Assembly (NCBI RefSeq): GCF_019468565.1
Contig: NZ_CP080521.1
Span: 4,774,001-4,838,000 of the forward strand
From: Pseudonocardia sp. DSM 110487
GTDB lineage: Bacteria; Actinomycetota; Actinomycetes; Mycobacteriales; Pseudonocardiaceae
Length of the DNA stretch: 64,000 nucleotides
Direction: 5' to 3'
In this document: piece after piece, positions 8,633 to 17,615 of the stretch
Numbering within the stretch: the first letter of the stretch is position 1
Layout: each line of letters starts with the position of its first letter
Made by a program: the position numbers and the translations under genes
The notes under the pieces: generated by a model
What the model was told of the DNA's origin: nothing
The model's database searches: none
The model's input: the letters and a program-made list of their open reading frames with translations, nothing else

Positions 8633-10284
8633 CGCCAATCCCAGAGCGCACACCGGTGGCCTTCGGCGAACGCCGGCCCTGGAGTGACGGTCGTGGCCGC
8701 GCCGGGGCCGGAAATCGTGAGCAGCCGGCCGTCGCCGGTCCACGGGGGCCACGACGTGACCGTGTCGAAGCCGGAGGTGCCCGCGTTCGGCTCGCCGGTC
8801 GTCGCGAACCGGGCCCACCGGTCCACCAGCTCCGCCGCGAGGGCCTCCTGGGCGGCCGTGAGCTCCGGTTGGCCGGGAACGAGGTCGAACAGGTAGGGCA
8901 TCTCCGCGCCGTGGGCCGAGCCGCCGGCGAGGTCGGCCGGTAGCGCGACGTACGGGGAGGGTGCGGCCGGGTCGGCGAGCTCGTACGCGTAGAGCGGGCC
9001 ACGATCGGCGAGCGCGCGGTAGTTGACGAGGCCAGGGCAGGCGTACGCGCGGTCGGTGATCACGTCCGACCAGGCCCGCCCGGGGGAGCGGTCGACCGTG
9101 CGGTAGACGGCGCCTGCCTCCCCGGCCCGCGTACCGGCTGCGGCCGAGAGCAGCGCGCGGAACCCCGGGTCGGTGAGCGGGGTGCCCGCGCGGTCGAAGA
9201 ACGCGACCGTGAACAGGGTGCCTTCGTCGCGGGTGGTGCCGGCGAGGATGGGGACGCCCGGCCGGGCGGCGCGGTTCAGCACGATGTCGGACGGTCGGCG
9301 CGGGAGCATCGGCGTGCCGGTGGCGGGGCTCCAGTAGTAGCCGGCCCCGCCGACGAGCTGCGCCGTGGGCAGCGCCCGCAGGCAGGTGAGCACCGCGGTC
9401 GGGTCCGTGCTGCCAGCAGGGGCGGGGCAGCCGAGCGTGCCCGCCGCCGCCGCGCCGGCGGCCTCGAGCAGGGGTAGCGGCTTCCACGTGTCGCCCGCGG
9501 GCCCCGCGCCGGGGTGGATCACGTCGACGAGGTTGGTCGTGCCGCACTCGCCGCTCTGCATGATCACCCGGTGGAACAGGCCGGCGGACAGGGGCGAGGT
9601 GAGCTGGCCGCAGACGCTGTCGGCGCCCGCGGACTGGCCGGCGAGCGTGACGCGGCCCGGGTCGCCGCCGAACGCCGCGATGTTGCGCCGGACCCAGGTC
9701 AGGGCGGCCCGCTGGTCGAGCAGCCCGAACGAACCCGACCCCTCCAGGCCCGGCAGGCCGAAGAACCCGAAGATGCCGAGCCGGTAGTTGACGGTGACCA
9801 CGACGAGCGGCCCGGCCTCGGCGAGGCGGCGCGGATCGGTGTCAGTGCCCGCACCCGCGGTGAACCCGCCTCCGTGGATCCAGACCAGCACGGGAAGCCG
9901 CGCGTCGGCGGCGGTGCCGGCCGGCACCGTGATGTCGAGCGTGAGGCAGTCCTCGGTGTCGCTCCCGCCGGTGGCGTGCGGCGTGCCGGGCGCGGCAGGC
10001 AGCTGGGCGCACCGCGTTCCCGGTTGCGTGGCTGGCCGAGTGCCGCTCCACGACTGCGGCCGGCCCGGCGGCGTGAAGCGCCGCTCGCCGACCGGCGGGG
10101 CCGCGTACGGGATCCCCCGGTACCGCAGCACCGACCCGTCGGTGGCGCCGAGCAGCTCGCCCTGCTCGACGGAGACGAGCTCGCCGAGCGGGATGGCGGG
10201 CGCCTCGGGTGCCGTGGCGCTCGTGCAGGCCGCGAGGGCCGCGCACACGCAGAGGACGACGGCCGCGGTGCGCGCCCGGACCAC
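8629..10284 (-). CDS. type-B carboxylesterase lipoprotein
   Basis: Alpha/beta-hydrolase of the carboxylesterase type-B family, probably anchored outside the membrane. The N-terminus is a lipoprotein signal with lipobox LAAC (Cys20). The oxyanion motif HGGGF is at 138-142, the nucleophile Ser218 sits in LAGQSAGADS, TTRDEGTLF probably supplies the acid and GSAHGAEMPYLF the histidine. The 551-residue length is standard. It starts (GTG) five bases after the peptidyl-prolyl isomerase gene stop, so the two form an operon. Substrate cannot be told from sequence. Confidence 0.9.
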   Translation of the reverse strand: MVRARTAAVVLCVCAALAACTSATAPEAPAIPLGELVSVEQGELLGATDGSVLRYRGIPYAAPPVGERRFTPPGRPQSWSGTRPATQPGTRCAQLPAAPGTPHATGGSDTEDCLTLDITVPAGTAADARLPVLVWIHGGGFTAGAGTDTDPRRLAEAGPLVVVTVNYRLGIFGFFGLPGLEGSGSFGLLDQRAALTWVRRNIAAFGGDPGRVTLAGQSAGADSVCGQLTSPLSAGLFHRVIMQSGECGTTNLVDVIHPGAGPAGDTWKPLPLLEAAGAAAAGTLGCPAPAGSTDPTAVLTCLRALPTAQLVGGAGYYWSPATGTPMLPRRPSDIVLNRAARPGVPILAGTTRDEGTLFTVAFFDRAGTPLTDPGFRALLSAAAGTRAGEAGAVYRTVDRSPGRAWSDVITDRAYACPGLVNYRALADRGPLYAYELADPAAPSPYVALPADLAGGSAHGAEMPYLFDLVPGQPELTAAQEALAAELVDRWARFATTGEPNAGTSGFDTVTSWPPWTGDGRLLTISGPGAATTVTPGPAFAEGHRCALWDWR

Positions 10285-10289
10285 CGACG

Positions 10290-11135
10290 TCAGGCGGCGG
10301 TGGCGGACTGGATGGTCACCTGCGTGCGCGGTGCTCCGTCGCCGGGGCCGTTCGCGTCGTCGGAGCCGCCCTGCGCGATGGTGTCGAGCGTGGCCAAGCC
10401 CTCCGGACCGACCGTGCCGAATACGGTGTAGTCCGGCGGGAGGGTGGAGTCGGCGTAGACGAGGAAGAACTGGCTTCCGCCGGAGTTGGGTGCCGACGTC
10501 TTCGCCATGGCGAGCGTGCCGCGCGGGTAGATGGCCGCGCCGTTCCCGGCGGGTGCGAGCCCGGTGGGCGGCTCGTCATTGATCGTGTAACCGGGCCCAC
10601 CCGTGCCCTGGCCCGTCGGGTCGCCGCACTGCAGCACCTTCAGGCCCTCGCCGGTGGTGAGCCGGTGGCAGGGCGTGTCGTTGTAGTAGCCCGCGTTCAC
10701 CAGGCTCAGGAAGCTCTCCACGGCGCAGGGACCGGTGGCCCGGTCGAGCGTCAGCGGGATCGAGCCACGGTTGGTCCGCAGGGTGACCGCGGCCGTGCCG
10801 CTGGTGCTCGCGGTGGTGGCGGTCGGGACCGGCGCGGCCTTTGCGGCGGGCTCGTCCGGCGTGGGGGAGAAGGCGCAGTCGCCGAGCGCGGCCGGAGCAG
10901 CGGTGGGGGTGGCGGCGTCGGACGGCGGCGCGGCGGTGTCGTTCGTGTCGCTGCCACCGCCGCCGGGCAGGCCGACGGTGGAGAGCAGGACCACGGCCAG
11001 TACCACCACGACGACTACCGACGCGGACGTGATGATCGCAGTGCGCTGTCGCCGCCGCGCCCGCTCGGCGCGTCGCTTCTGCTGGTTCTCCAGCTTGCGC
11101 TTGGCCGCCTCGCGCCGTATCTGATTGGTCGCCAC
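10290..11135 (-). CDS. membrane-anchored cyclophilin-type peptidyl-prolyl cis-trans isomerase
   Basis: Catalyses proline isomerisation in exported proteins. The start is placed at the GTG giving VATNQIRREAAKRK, because this highly basic N-terminus is conserved in actinomycete homologues and is preceded by GAGGGAG. A membrane anchor follows at about residues 35-58 (AIITSASVVVVVVLAVVLL), then a Ser/Ala/Pro linker and the cyclophilin domain (TPCHRLTTGEGLKVLQCGDPTGQGTGG..., LAMAKTSAPNSGGSQFFLVY, YTVFGTV). It is the counterpart of mycobacterial Rv2582, which also lies between relA and the MBL-hisS pair. Confidence 0.92.
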   Translation of the reverse strand: MATNQIRREAAKRKLENQQKRRAERARRRQRTAIITSASVVVVVVLAVVLLSTVGLPGGGGSDTNDTAAPPSDAATPTAAPAALGDCAFSPTPDEPAAKAAPVPTATTASTSGTAAVTLRTNRGSIPLTLDRATGPCAVESFLSLVNAGYYNDTPCHRLTTGEGLKVLQCGDPTGQGTGGPGYTINDEPPTGLAPAGNGAAIYPRGTLAMAKTSAPNSGGSQFFLVYADSTLPPDYTVFGTVGPEGLATLDTIAQGGSDDANGPGDGAPRTQVTIQSATAA

Positions 11136-11167
11136 CGACAACTCCCTCGCTTCCGCCGAACGGCGGC

Positions 11168-11173
11168 AGGATA
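11168..11173 (-). promoter_or_regulatory. possible -10 box of the PPIase-esterase operon
   Basis: TATCCT on the minus strand, about 33 bases before the GTG. No convincing -35 element is seen. The intervening leader contains a small hairpin (CCGCC-GTTC-GGCGG). Confidence 0.3.
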
Positions 11174-11213
11174 GCGAGCGACCCTGAGAGACTTCGGTGA
11201 GGTCGCGCCCCTC

Positions 11214-11219
11214 TACGCT
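11214..11219 (+). promoter_or_regulatory. -10 box (TACGCT) for a leaderless MBL-hisS transcript
   Basis: TACGCT ends 7 bases before the GTG at 11227, so transcription would begin at or next to the start codon. This supports the 11227 start and a leaderless mRNA. Confidence 0.45.
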
Positions 11220-11226
11220 GGTGGAC

Positions 11227-11916
11227 GTGCTCGTTGCAGGTTTTCCCGCTGGTTCGTTCCAGACCAACTGCTACGTGGTGGCAGCGGGTCAGGGCGAGGC
11301 GTGCGTCGTGGTCGACCCCGGTCAGGACGCCGTCGATCCCCTGGACGCGCTGCTCACCGAGCACCGGCTCACGCCGGTGGCGGTCCTGCTGACGCACGGC
11401 CATTTCGACCACACGTTCAGCGTGGCGCCCGTGTGCGACGGCCACGACGTGCCCGCCTGGATCCACCCGGACGACCGGGACCTGCTCGCCGATCCGATGA
11501 AGGGCCTGTCGCGTGAGGCGGCGGCGTTCTTCGGCGGGCGGATCGAGCTGCGCGAGCCGCGGGAGGTCCGCGAGCTCGCCGACGGCGCCGCGCTCGAACT
11601 GGCCGGGCTCACGCTGCGCGTCGACCACACCCCCGGCCACACTCCCGGCTCCGTCGTGTTCACCACTCCCACCGAGGAAGGGGTCGAGGTCGTGCTCGCC
11701 GGCGACACCCTCTTCGCCGGGTCGATCGGACGCACCGACCTGCCCGGAGGCGACCACGAGCAGATGCTCGCGAGCCTGCGCGACAAGATGCTGACCCGGG
11801 CCGACGACACCGTCGTGCTGCCAGGACACGGCTCGACGACGACCGTGGGGCGCGAGCGGGCGTCCAACCCGTTCCTCCAGGGACTGGAAGCACCGGCGCG
11901 GGGGCGTGGCCTGTGA
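11227..11916 (+). CDS. MBL-fold metallohydrolase (glyoxalase II-like)
   Basis: Metallo-beta-lactamase-fold hydrolase, counterpart of Rv2581c, always beside hisS in this group. The motifs are LLTHGHFDHTF (the HxHxDH zinc site), DHTPGHTPGSVVF, AGDTLFAGSIGRTDL and a final LPGHGSTTT. These give a complete dinuclear metal site, and family members hydrolyse hydroxyacyl thioesters. I chose GTG 11227 because VLVAGFPAGSFQTNCYVV matches the family N-terminus and a -10 box sits just upstream. The stop overlaps the hisS GTG. Confidence 0.9.
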   Translation: MLVAGFPAGSFQTNCYVVAAGQGEACVVVDPGQDAVDPLDALLTEHRLTPVAVLLTHGHFDHTFSVAPVCDGHDVPAWIHPDDRDLLADPMKGLSREAAAFFGGRIELREPREVRELADGAALELAGLTLRVDHTPGHTPGSVVFTTPTEEGVEVVLAGDTLFAGSIGRTDLPGGDHEQMLASLRDKMLTRADDTVVLPGHGSTTTVGRERASNPFLQGLEAPARGRGL

Positions 11917-13196
11917 CCGCCCTGGAGGAGAAGAAGATCACGAGCTTCGCCGCGCCGAAGGGCGTCCCGGAGTACTACCCGCCGGAGTCGGCCGGGTTCG
12001 CGCACGTGCGCGAAACGCTCGAGGCCGCCGCCGAACGGGCCGGGTACGGCCTGCTGGAGCTGCCGGTCTTCGAGGACACCGCGCTCTACGCCCGCGGCGT
12101 CGGGGAGTCCACCGACGTCGTGAGCAAGGAGATGTACACGTTCGCCGACCGCGGCGACCGGTCGGTCACGCTGCGGCCGGAGGGCACGGCCGGCGTCGTC
12201 AGGGCGGTGATCGAACACGGGCTCGACCGCCACGGCCTGCCGGTCAAGCTGCGCTACGCGGGCCCGTTCTTCCGCTACGAGCGCCCGCAGGCCGGTCGGT
12301 ACCGGCAGCTGCAGCAGGTGGGCGTCGAGGCGATCGGGGTGGACGACCCGGCCCTCGACGCCGAGGTCATCGCGGTTGCCGACGAGGGTTTCCGCGCGCT
12401 TGGTCTCACCGGCTACCGGCTGGAGATCACCTCTCTGGGTGACGCCGAGTGCCGGCCGGAGTACGGCAGGCTGCTGCGCGAGTTCCTGGCAGGCCTGCCG
12501 CTCGACGAGCCCACCCGGGCCCGCGCGCAGCTCAACCCGCTGCGGGTGCTCGACGACAAGCGCCCCGAGGTTCGTGCGCTGCTCACGGACGCGCCGCTCC
12601 TGATCGACCACCTGTCCGCGGCCTCGGCCGAGCACCACGCGGCCGTGAAGCAGTACCTCGACGACCTGGGCGTCGCGTTCGTCGAGAACCCCCGGATGGT
12701 GCGCGGCCTGGATTACTACACGAAGACCACGTTCGAGTTCGTCCACGACGGTCTCGGCGCACAGTCCGGGATCGGCGGTGGGGGCCGCTACGACGGGCTG
12801 ATGGCCACCCTCGGTGGGCAGCCGTTGTCGGGCGTCGGCTTCGGGCTCGGCGTCGACCGCACCCTGCTCGCCTGCAGGGCCGAGGGCGTCGCCCCCTGGT
12901 CGGAGGCGCGCTGCGAGGTCTTCGGCGTGCCGCTGGGCGACGCCGCCAAGCGCCGCCTCGTGGGGCTCGCGGCGCAGCTGCGGAAGGCAGGCGTTCGCGT
13001 GGACCTCGCCTACGGCGGCCGCGGCCTCAAGGGTGCGATGAAGGCCGCCGACCGCTCCGGCGCCCGCCTCGCCCTCGTCCTGGGTGAGCGTGACCTGGAG
13101 TCCGGCACGATCGGCGTGAAGGACATGGCGACGGGCGAGCAGCAGTCGGTGGACCTGGACGCGGCGGTCGACACGGTGGTCGCGGCGCTGGCCTGA
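11913..13196 (+). CDS. hisS: histidyl-tRNA synthetase
   Basis: Class II synthetase that charges tRNA-His. Motif 2 is RYAGPFFRYERPQAGRYRQL and the histidine-specific signatures are MVRGLDYYTKTTFE and GGGGRYDGL. A C-terminal anticodon-binding domain (AAQLRKAGVRVDLAYGGRGLKGAMKAADRSGA) completes the normal 427 residues. The GTG start overlaps the stop of the MBL hydrolase gene by four bases. The gene ends five bases before the convergent MFS gene. Confidence 0.97.
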   Translation: MTALEEKKITSFAAPKGVPEYYPPESAGFAHVRETLEAAAERAGYGLLELPVFEDTALYARGVGESTDVVSKEMYTFADRGDRSVTLRPEGTAGVVRAVIEHGLDRHGLPVKLRYAGPFFRYERPQAGRYRQLQQVGVEAIGVDDPALDAEVIAVADEGFRALGLTGYRLEITSLGDAECRPEYGRLLREFLAGLPLDEPTRARAQLNPLRVLDDKRPEVRALLTDAPLLIDHLSAASAEHHAAVKQYLDDLGVAFVENPRMVRGLDYYTKTTFEFVHDGLGAQSGIGGGGRYDGLMATLGGQPLSGVGFGLGVDRTLLACRAEGVAPWSEARCEVFGVPLGDAAKRRLVGLAAQLRKAGVRVDLAYGGRGLKGAMKAADRSGARLALVLGERDLESGTIGVKDMATGEQQSVDLDAAVDTVVAALA

Positions 13197-13201
13197 CGCC
13201 C

Positions 13202-14527
13202 CTATTGCCGGCGTCGCCGTGGCACCGCCACCGCGGCCACCACGCCGATCGTCGCCAGCACCACCGGGACCGCCGTCGCGCCGGAGCCGAGGGTCAGCGC
13301 GGCGAGCGCAGGGCCCAGGGTGAACCCGAGGTTCCGGCCGAGCGCCATCAGGCCGCTGCCTGCCCCGACCATGGCAGGCGGCGTCGCCCCGAGCACGAGC
13401 GCCGAGTTCGGTCCTGCGATCAGGCCGTTGCCCACGCCAATGAGCAGCAGCGGCCCGACCAGGCCGAGCGGGCTGACCGGCGCGGCGAGCAACCAGGCCG
13501 CACCGGCGAGCACCGCGACCGTCCCGGCGAGGACGACCGGCTCGGCGCCCACCCGGTCGGCGAGCACGCCGGCCGGCGGCGACGTCGCCGCCATGGCGGC
13601 CGACAGCACCAGCAGCACCAGCCCGGTGGTGCTCGCGCTCGCGCCGACCAGCGCGTAGGGCACGAGCAGGTTCACCGCGCCCACCCCTGCCGTCGTGGCG
13701 AGCAGCGCGACGAGCGACGGCGCGATCCGCCGCATGCGCAGCAGCCCGAGCACGGGCCGGGCATCCGGCCGCCGCGCCCACGCGAGCGTGGCGACAGCCG
13801 CGACGGCGAGCAGCGCGACCGCGAGGAGCGGACCACCGGCCGGCAGGCCGACCGCCAGCACGAGAGCGGTGACACCGGCGCCGAGCAGGACCGTGTCCAG
13901 CACGGCGGCCCGGTCCGGCCGCGGCAGGCCGGCCCTGCCGGGGCGAGCCGCCGGGATCGCCCGGCCGGAGAGCGCGAGCGCGACCGCCACGACGGGCAGG
14001 TTGACCAGGAACACCGCGCGCCAGCCGACGGTGTCGGTCAGCAGGCCGCCCAGCGCAGGGCCCGCGACCCCGGCGAGGGGGATGAGGGTGAGCACGATGC
14101 TCATGGCGCGGGCGCGGTGCTCGGGCCGCACCGCGTCGTTCACGAGCGGCAGCGCGACGACGCCGATCAGCGCGCCCGCGCAGCCCTGCAGCACGCGCGC
14201 CGCGATCAGCGTCCCGATCCCCGGTGCGAGCGCGACGAGCGCGCTCGCCACGCCGAAACCGCCCACCGCCAGCCGGAACGCCGGCAGCGGCCCGGCCCGG
14301 TCCACCCACCGGCCCGCCGGGAGGCTCAGCGCCACGATCGGCAGCGAGTAGCCCAGCAGCAGCCACTGCGCCACCGCCGGCGGCGCGTGCAGCTCGGCGC
14401 CGATGGCCGGCAGGGCGACGGCCACGATCGTCATGTCGAGCGACATCAGCACGACGCCGAGGCAGACGACGAGCACCGCGTCCCATCGACTCCCCGATCC
14501 GGTCGCCGCGGTGCGCGACGTCGTCAT
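13202..14527 (-). CDS. MFS drug/proton antiporter (DHA2-like)
   Basis: Efflux-type transporter of 441 residues. Motif A-like GRWVDRAGPLPAFRLA lies in the first cytoplasmic loop and MSLDMTIVAVALPAIGAEL in the first membrane segment, as in EmrB/QacA relatives. About 12-13 hydrophobic segments are visible, slightly fewer than a classic 14-segment DHA2 protein. The start is the ATG preceded by GGAGG (minus strand). A pair of 48-bp palindromic repeats lies just upstream. The substrate is unknown, and the upstream LuxR-type gene may or may not control it. Confidence 0.85.
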   Translation of the reverse strand: MTTSRTAATGSGSRWDAVLVVCLGVVLMSLDMTIVAVALPAIGAELHAPPAVAQWLLLGYSLPIVALSLPAGRWVDRAGPLPAFRLAVGGFGVASALVALAPGIGTLIAARVLQGCAGALIGVVALPLVNDAVRPEHRARAMSIVLTLIPLAGVAGPALGGLLTDTVGWRAVFLVNLPVVAVALALSGRAIPAARPGRAGLPRPDRAAVLDTVLLGAGVTALVLAVGLPAGGPLLAVALLAVAAVATLAWARRPDARPVLGLLRMRRIAPSLVALLATTAGVGAVNLLVPYALVGASASTTGLVLLVLSAAMAATSPPAGVLADRVGAEPVVLAGTVAVLAGAAWLLAAPVSPLGLVGPLLLIGVGNGLIAGPNSALVLGATPPAMVGAGSGLMALGRNLGFTLGPALAALTLGSGATAVPVVLATIGVVAAVAVPRRRRQ

Positions 14528-14630
14528 GGAGGTCCTCCGATCCACGGCGGCACGTCCGGCCGCCGCGGGGACCACGTTCGTTCTGAGTCCGGGGGTGCCG
14601 CATCGGGCACGAGCCTTAGAGGCCCATCCG

Positions 14631-14678
14631 GTGGTCGAGTAGCGCCGGCCCGCCAGGGCCGGCGCGTATCGAGACCAC
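14631..14678. repeat. 48-bp palindromic repeat, copy 1
   Basis: Begins GTGGTCGAGTAG and ends CGTATCGAGACCAC with a GC-rich palindromic centre (GCCGGCCC...GGGCCGGC). This matches a dispersed intergenic repeat type I know from several actinomycetes. Copy 2 lies 11 bases away in the opposite orientation; the 14-base and 12-base outer parts are identical and only the centres differ. Confidence 0.8.
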
Positions 14679-14689
14679 ATGCCGGGGTG

Positions 14690-14737
14690 GTGGTCTCGAT
14701 ACGGGCCGGCGCTGGGGCGCCGGCCCTACTCGACCAC
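14690..14737. repeat. 48-bp palindromic repeat, copy 2, overlapping a stop codon
   Basis: Inverted copy of the repeat at 14631-14678. On the minus strand its terminal bases GTGGTCGAGTAG are the last three codons (Val-Val-Glu) and the TAG stop of the LuxR-type regulator gene. As a strong hairpin at the gene end it may also act as a transcription terminator. Confidence 0.8.
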
Positions 14738-17533
14738 CGGGGAGGTTTCCGCCAGCAATCCGAGGCGGTGGGCGGTCGCCGCCGCCTCGACCCGGTTGGT
14801 GACCTCGAGCTTGCCGAGGATGTTCGACACGTGGACGCTCGCGGTCTTCGGCGAGATGTAGAGGCGTTCGGCGATCGCGGCGTTGCCCATCCCGGTCGCG
14901 AGCAGTGCCAGCACCTCGGTCTCGCGCGGGGTGAGGCCGATGCGGCTCGCCGCGTCGCCCACGGGGACGTGCCCGCCGAGGGGGAGGCGGGCGCGCCGGG
15001 CCAGGTCGGCGACCGCCGCGCGGAGCGGCGTCGCGCCCAGTTCGCCCGCGACGGCGGTGGCGCGGGTGAGGGCGTCGGCGGCGGCGGAGCGCGCGCCGGC
15101 GGCGAGCAGGGCGGCGCCGTGGTGGTGGAGCGCGGTGGCGTGCTCGAACGGGTGCGCGAGCTCGTCCCACAGGTCCGCGGCCGTGGCCCAGTCCGCCGCG
15201 CGTTCCGACGTGTACGCGGCGGTGGTGGCGGCCCACGCGCGCTGCGGCGGGGTCACCTCCGGCACGGCTTCGGTGATCGACGTGACCTCCGTGGACAGGG
15301 AGCCGTCGCCCGCGGCGGCGGCCGCCTCCGCGGCCACGGCGAGCAACGGCCACGCGTAGCGGGAGGCGACGGCGAGGTCGGCGGAGCCGAGCGCCGGTTT
15401 CAGCGCATAGCAGGCGGCCACGGGCTCGCCCTGCGCGAGGTGCAGCCGGGCGCGCAGGCGCGTGAGGGGAAGCGGGTTCGTGTCCGTCAGTTCGGCCGCC
15501 CGGTCGAGCAGGGCACTCGCGTGATCGAGCTCGCCCCGGCCGAGCACGAGGTCGGCGGCCAGTGCGAGCAGCCGGGAGTAGTGGATCGGTTCCGGGACGA
15601 GCTCGAGGGCCCGCTCGAGGGTGTCGCCCGCCTCGGCCCAGCGCCCCGCGGCCAGTTGGGCCGCCGCGAGGTTCGCCGCGTGCACCGGGCCGGCCGAGCG
15701 GGCGAGGCCGGCCTCGGCGGCCGCGGCCAGACCGGCCCGCGCCACCCGCTCCGCGTCCGCGAGCCGGCCGTAGCCCTCCAGCAGGTGCGACTCGTGGGCG
15801 AGCACCCGCAGCAGCAGGTGGTCGGCGCCGAGCGTGCGGGCGACCGCTGTGGCCCGCGCGAGGCGCGGCAGCTGGGCGTCGAGGTCACCGAGCCGGGCGT
15901 CCAGCGTGGCGAGGGTGACCAGGGCGCTCGCCTCGGCCGGGTCGTCGCCGCTGCCGCGGGTGGCCGCCAGTGCCTCCTGCGCGGCAGCGCGGGCGCCATC
16001 CGGGTCCGGCAGGTCCATCAGGTACGCCGCGAGTGCGTTGAGCAGGTAGGGCCGGATGGGGTGCCCGAGCGGGACGGCGGCGAGCGCCGCCCGCAGGTCC
16101 GGCCCGCGGCCGGGGTGGCCGGTGCATGCCCTGAGCCGGGCGCGCAGCTCGTAGAGCGCCGCGGTGTGCGCGTCCTCGAGTCCCGGCTCGGCGAGCGCCA
16201 GTCCGGCCAGCCGCTCGCCGCGCTCGCTCTCCCCGGCCCGCAGCGCGGCCTCCGCGGCCGTCTCCAGCACCGTCGCGCGGCCGGCGCCGACCAGCGTCGC
16301 AGCGTCCGGCACGGCGTCCCACCACCCGAGCACCCGCTCGACGAGCTGCAGCTCCTCGGCGTGCGCCAGCACCCGGCGCGCCTGGGCGGCAGCCGCCCAC
16401 GCGGCGGCGACGGCGCCGGGCCCGTCGCCCGCGCCCGCGAGGTGGTACGAGAGCTCGGCATCCGACCCGCCGCCGTGGTGGCGCAGCACGTCCGCGTAGC
16501 GGCGGTGCAGTCCCGCCCGCTGTCCCGGCAGCACGCCCGCGAGCACGGCATCGCGGATGAGCGCGTGCCGGAACCGGTACCCGTCGCCGTCGGGGACGAG
16601 TACACCGGCGTCCACGGCCATCCGGACCGCCACGTCGACCGGCTCCCCGCAGACGGCGGCGAGCACCGCGTGCGGGACGCGGATCCCGCCGACGGCGGTG
16701 GCCCGCACCACCGCGGCGGCGTCGCCGAGCCGGTCGACCCGCGTCGCCAGCAGGTCGGAGAGCGAGCCGGGGACGTCGCGCGGCTCGTGGATCCCCGTGT
16801 CGCTCAGCAGCGCCTCGACGAAGAGCGGGTTGCCGTCGCTGCGGGCGTGGAGGGATGCCACCAGCGCGGGGTCGGCGGGGCGGCCGAGTATGGCGCTCGC
16901 CTGCGCCGCCACCTCGCCACGGGTGAACGGCGCCAGCACGACCCGTTCGACGTGGTCGAGGCGGCCCAACCCGGCGAGCAGCGGGCGCAGGCCGCGCGAG
17001 CCGGGCTCGTCCGAGCGGTGCGTCACGGCGATCATCGACGCGGGCGCCGCGCGCTGGTTGCGGACCAGGAACTCGAGCAGGTCGAGGCTGGAGCGGTCGG
17101 CCCAGTGCGCGTCCTCCAGCACCAGCACGGTCGGACCGTCCGCCGCGAGCCGGGCGAGCAGCGTGAGCACGCCCTCGAACATCCGGAGCCGATCGCCTGC
17201 CTCCCCAGTGTCCAGGCCGGCGTCCAGGCCGGGAAGGAGCGGTGCGAGCCGCCGTCGTTCGGCGTCATCGAGCTCGGCGCCGCGGAGCGCGGCCACGAAC
17301 GGCGCGTACGGCAGCCCGTCGGCGCCGAGCTCGACGCACCCACCGGCCAGCACCCGCACGGCCGGACTGCGCGCGAGGAACGCCTCCACCAGCCGCGACT
17401 TCCCGACGCCTGCCTCGCCGCCGACGAGCACGGCGCCCACGCCGCCCGACGCGGCCCTTGCCAGCACGGCGTCGAGCAGCCCCGACTCGGCGGCGCGGCC
17501 GACGAGCAGCGGACTGCGCACCGGTGTCCTCAT
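14726..17533 (-). CDS. large ATP-binding LuxR-family regulator (LAL type)
   Basis: Transcription regulator of 935 residues with an N-terminal AAA/STAND ATPase and a C-terminal LuxR helix-turn-helix. Walker A is GEAGVGKS near residues 39-46, Walker B is VLVLEDAHWAD, and the central ~450 residues are Ala/Leu-rich helical repeats. The DNA-binding domain reads LTPRETEVLALLATGMGNAA followed by RLYISPKTASVHVSNILGKL. The ATG at 17533 is preferred over the GTG at 17545 because a TACGGT -10 box (17549-17544) lies 10 bases upstream. The C-terminal Val-Val-Glu-stop is encoded by a dispersed repeat. Target genes are unknown. Confidence 0.9.
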   Translation of the reverse strand: MRTPVRSPLLVGRAAESGLLDAVLARAASGGVGAVLVGGEAGVGKSRLVEAFLARSPAVRVLAGGCVELGADGLPYAPFVAALRGAELDDAERRRLAPLLPGLDAGLDTGEAGDRLRMFEGVLTLLARLAADGPTVLVLEDAHWADRSSLDLLEFLVRNQRAAPASMIAVTHRSDEPGSRGLRPLLAGLGRLDHVERVVLAPFTRGEVAAQASAILGRPADPALVASLHARSDGNPLFVEALLSDTGIHEPRDVPGSLSDLLATRVDRLGDAAAVVRATAVGGIRVPHAVLAAVCGEPVDVAVRMAVDAGVLVPDGDGYRFRHALIRDAVLAGVLPGQRAGLHRRYADVLRHHGGGSDAELSYHLAGAGDGPGAVAAAWAAAAQARRVLAHAEELQLVERVLGWWDAVPDAATLVGAGRATVLETAAEAALRAGESERGERLAGLALAEPGLEDAHTAALYELRARLRACTGHPGRGPDLRAALAAVPLGHPIRPYLLNALAAYLMDLPDPDGARAAAQEALAATRGSGDDPAEASALVTLATLDARLGDLDAQLPRLARATAVARTLGADHLLLRVLAHESHLLEGYGRLADAERVARAGLAAAAEAGLARSAGPVHAANLAAAQLAAGRWAEAGDTLERALELVPEPIHYSRLLALAADLVLGRGELDHASALLDRAAELTDTNPLPLTRLRARLHLAQGEPVAACYALKPALGSADLAVASRYAWPLLAVAAEAAAAAGDGSLSTEVTSITEAVPEVTPPQRAWAATTAAYTSERAADWATAADLWDELAHPFEHATALHHHGAALLAAGARSAAADALTRATAVAGELGATPLRAAVADLARRARLPLGGHVPVGDAASRIGLTPRETEVLALLATGMGNAAIAERLYISPKTASVHVSNILGKLEVTNRVEAAATAHRLGLLAETSPVVE

Positions 17534-17603
17534 GGCCTGCTCCACCGTAGCGAGCCCCCACGACTGTCTGCACGACCGTGTGCGCCCGACTACCGCGGAT
17601 CAC

Positions 17604-17609
17604 TAGGCT
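17604..17609 (+). promoter_or_regulatory. -10 box (TAGGCT), leaderless start of methyltransferase
   Basis: TAGGCT ends six bases before the ATG at 17616, so transcription probably starts at the A of the start codon. Confidence 0.5.
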
Positions 17610-17615
17610 CGCCGC

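Noticed and set aside
11801..11912. T-box leader before hisS or aspS
   Set aside because: hisS overlaps the preceding gene and aspS has a promoter within 15 bases of its start, leaving no room for a T-box.
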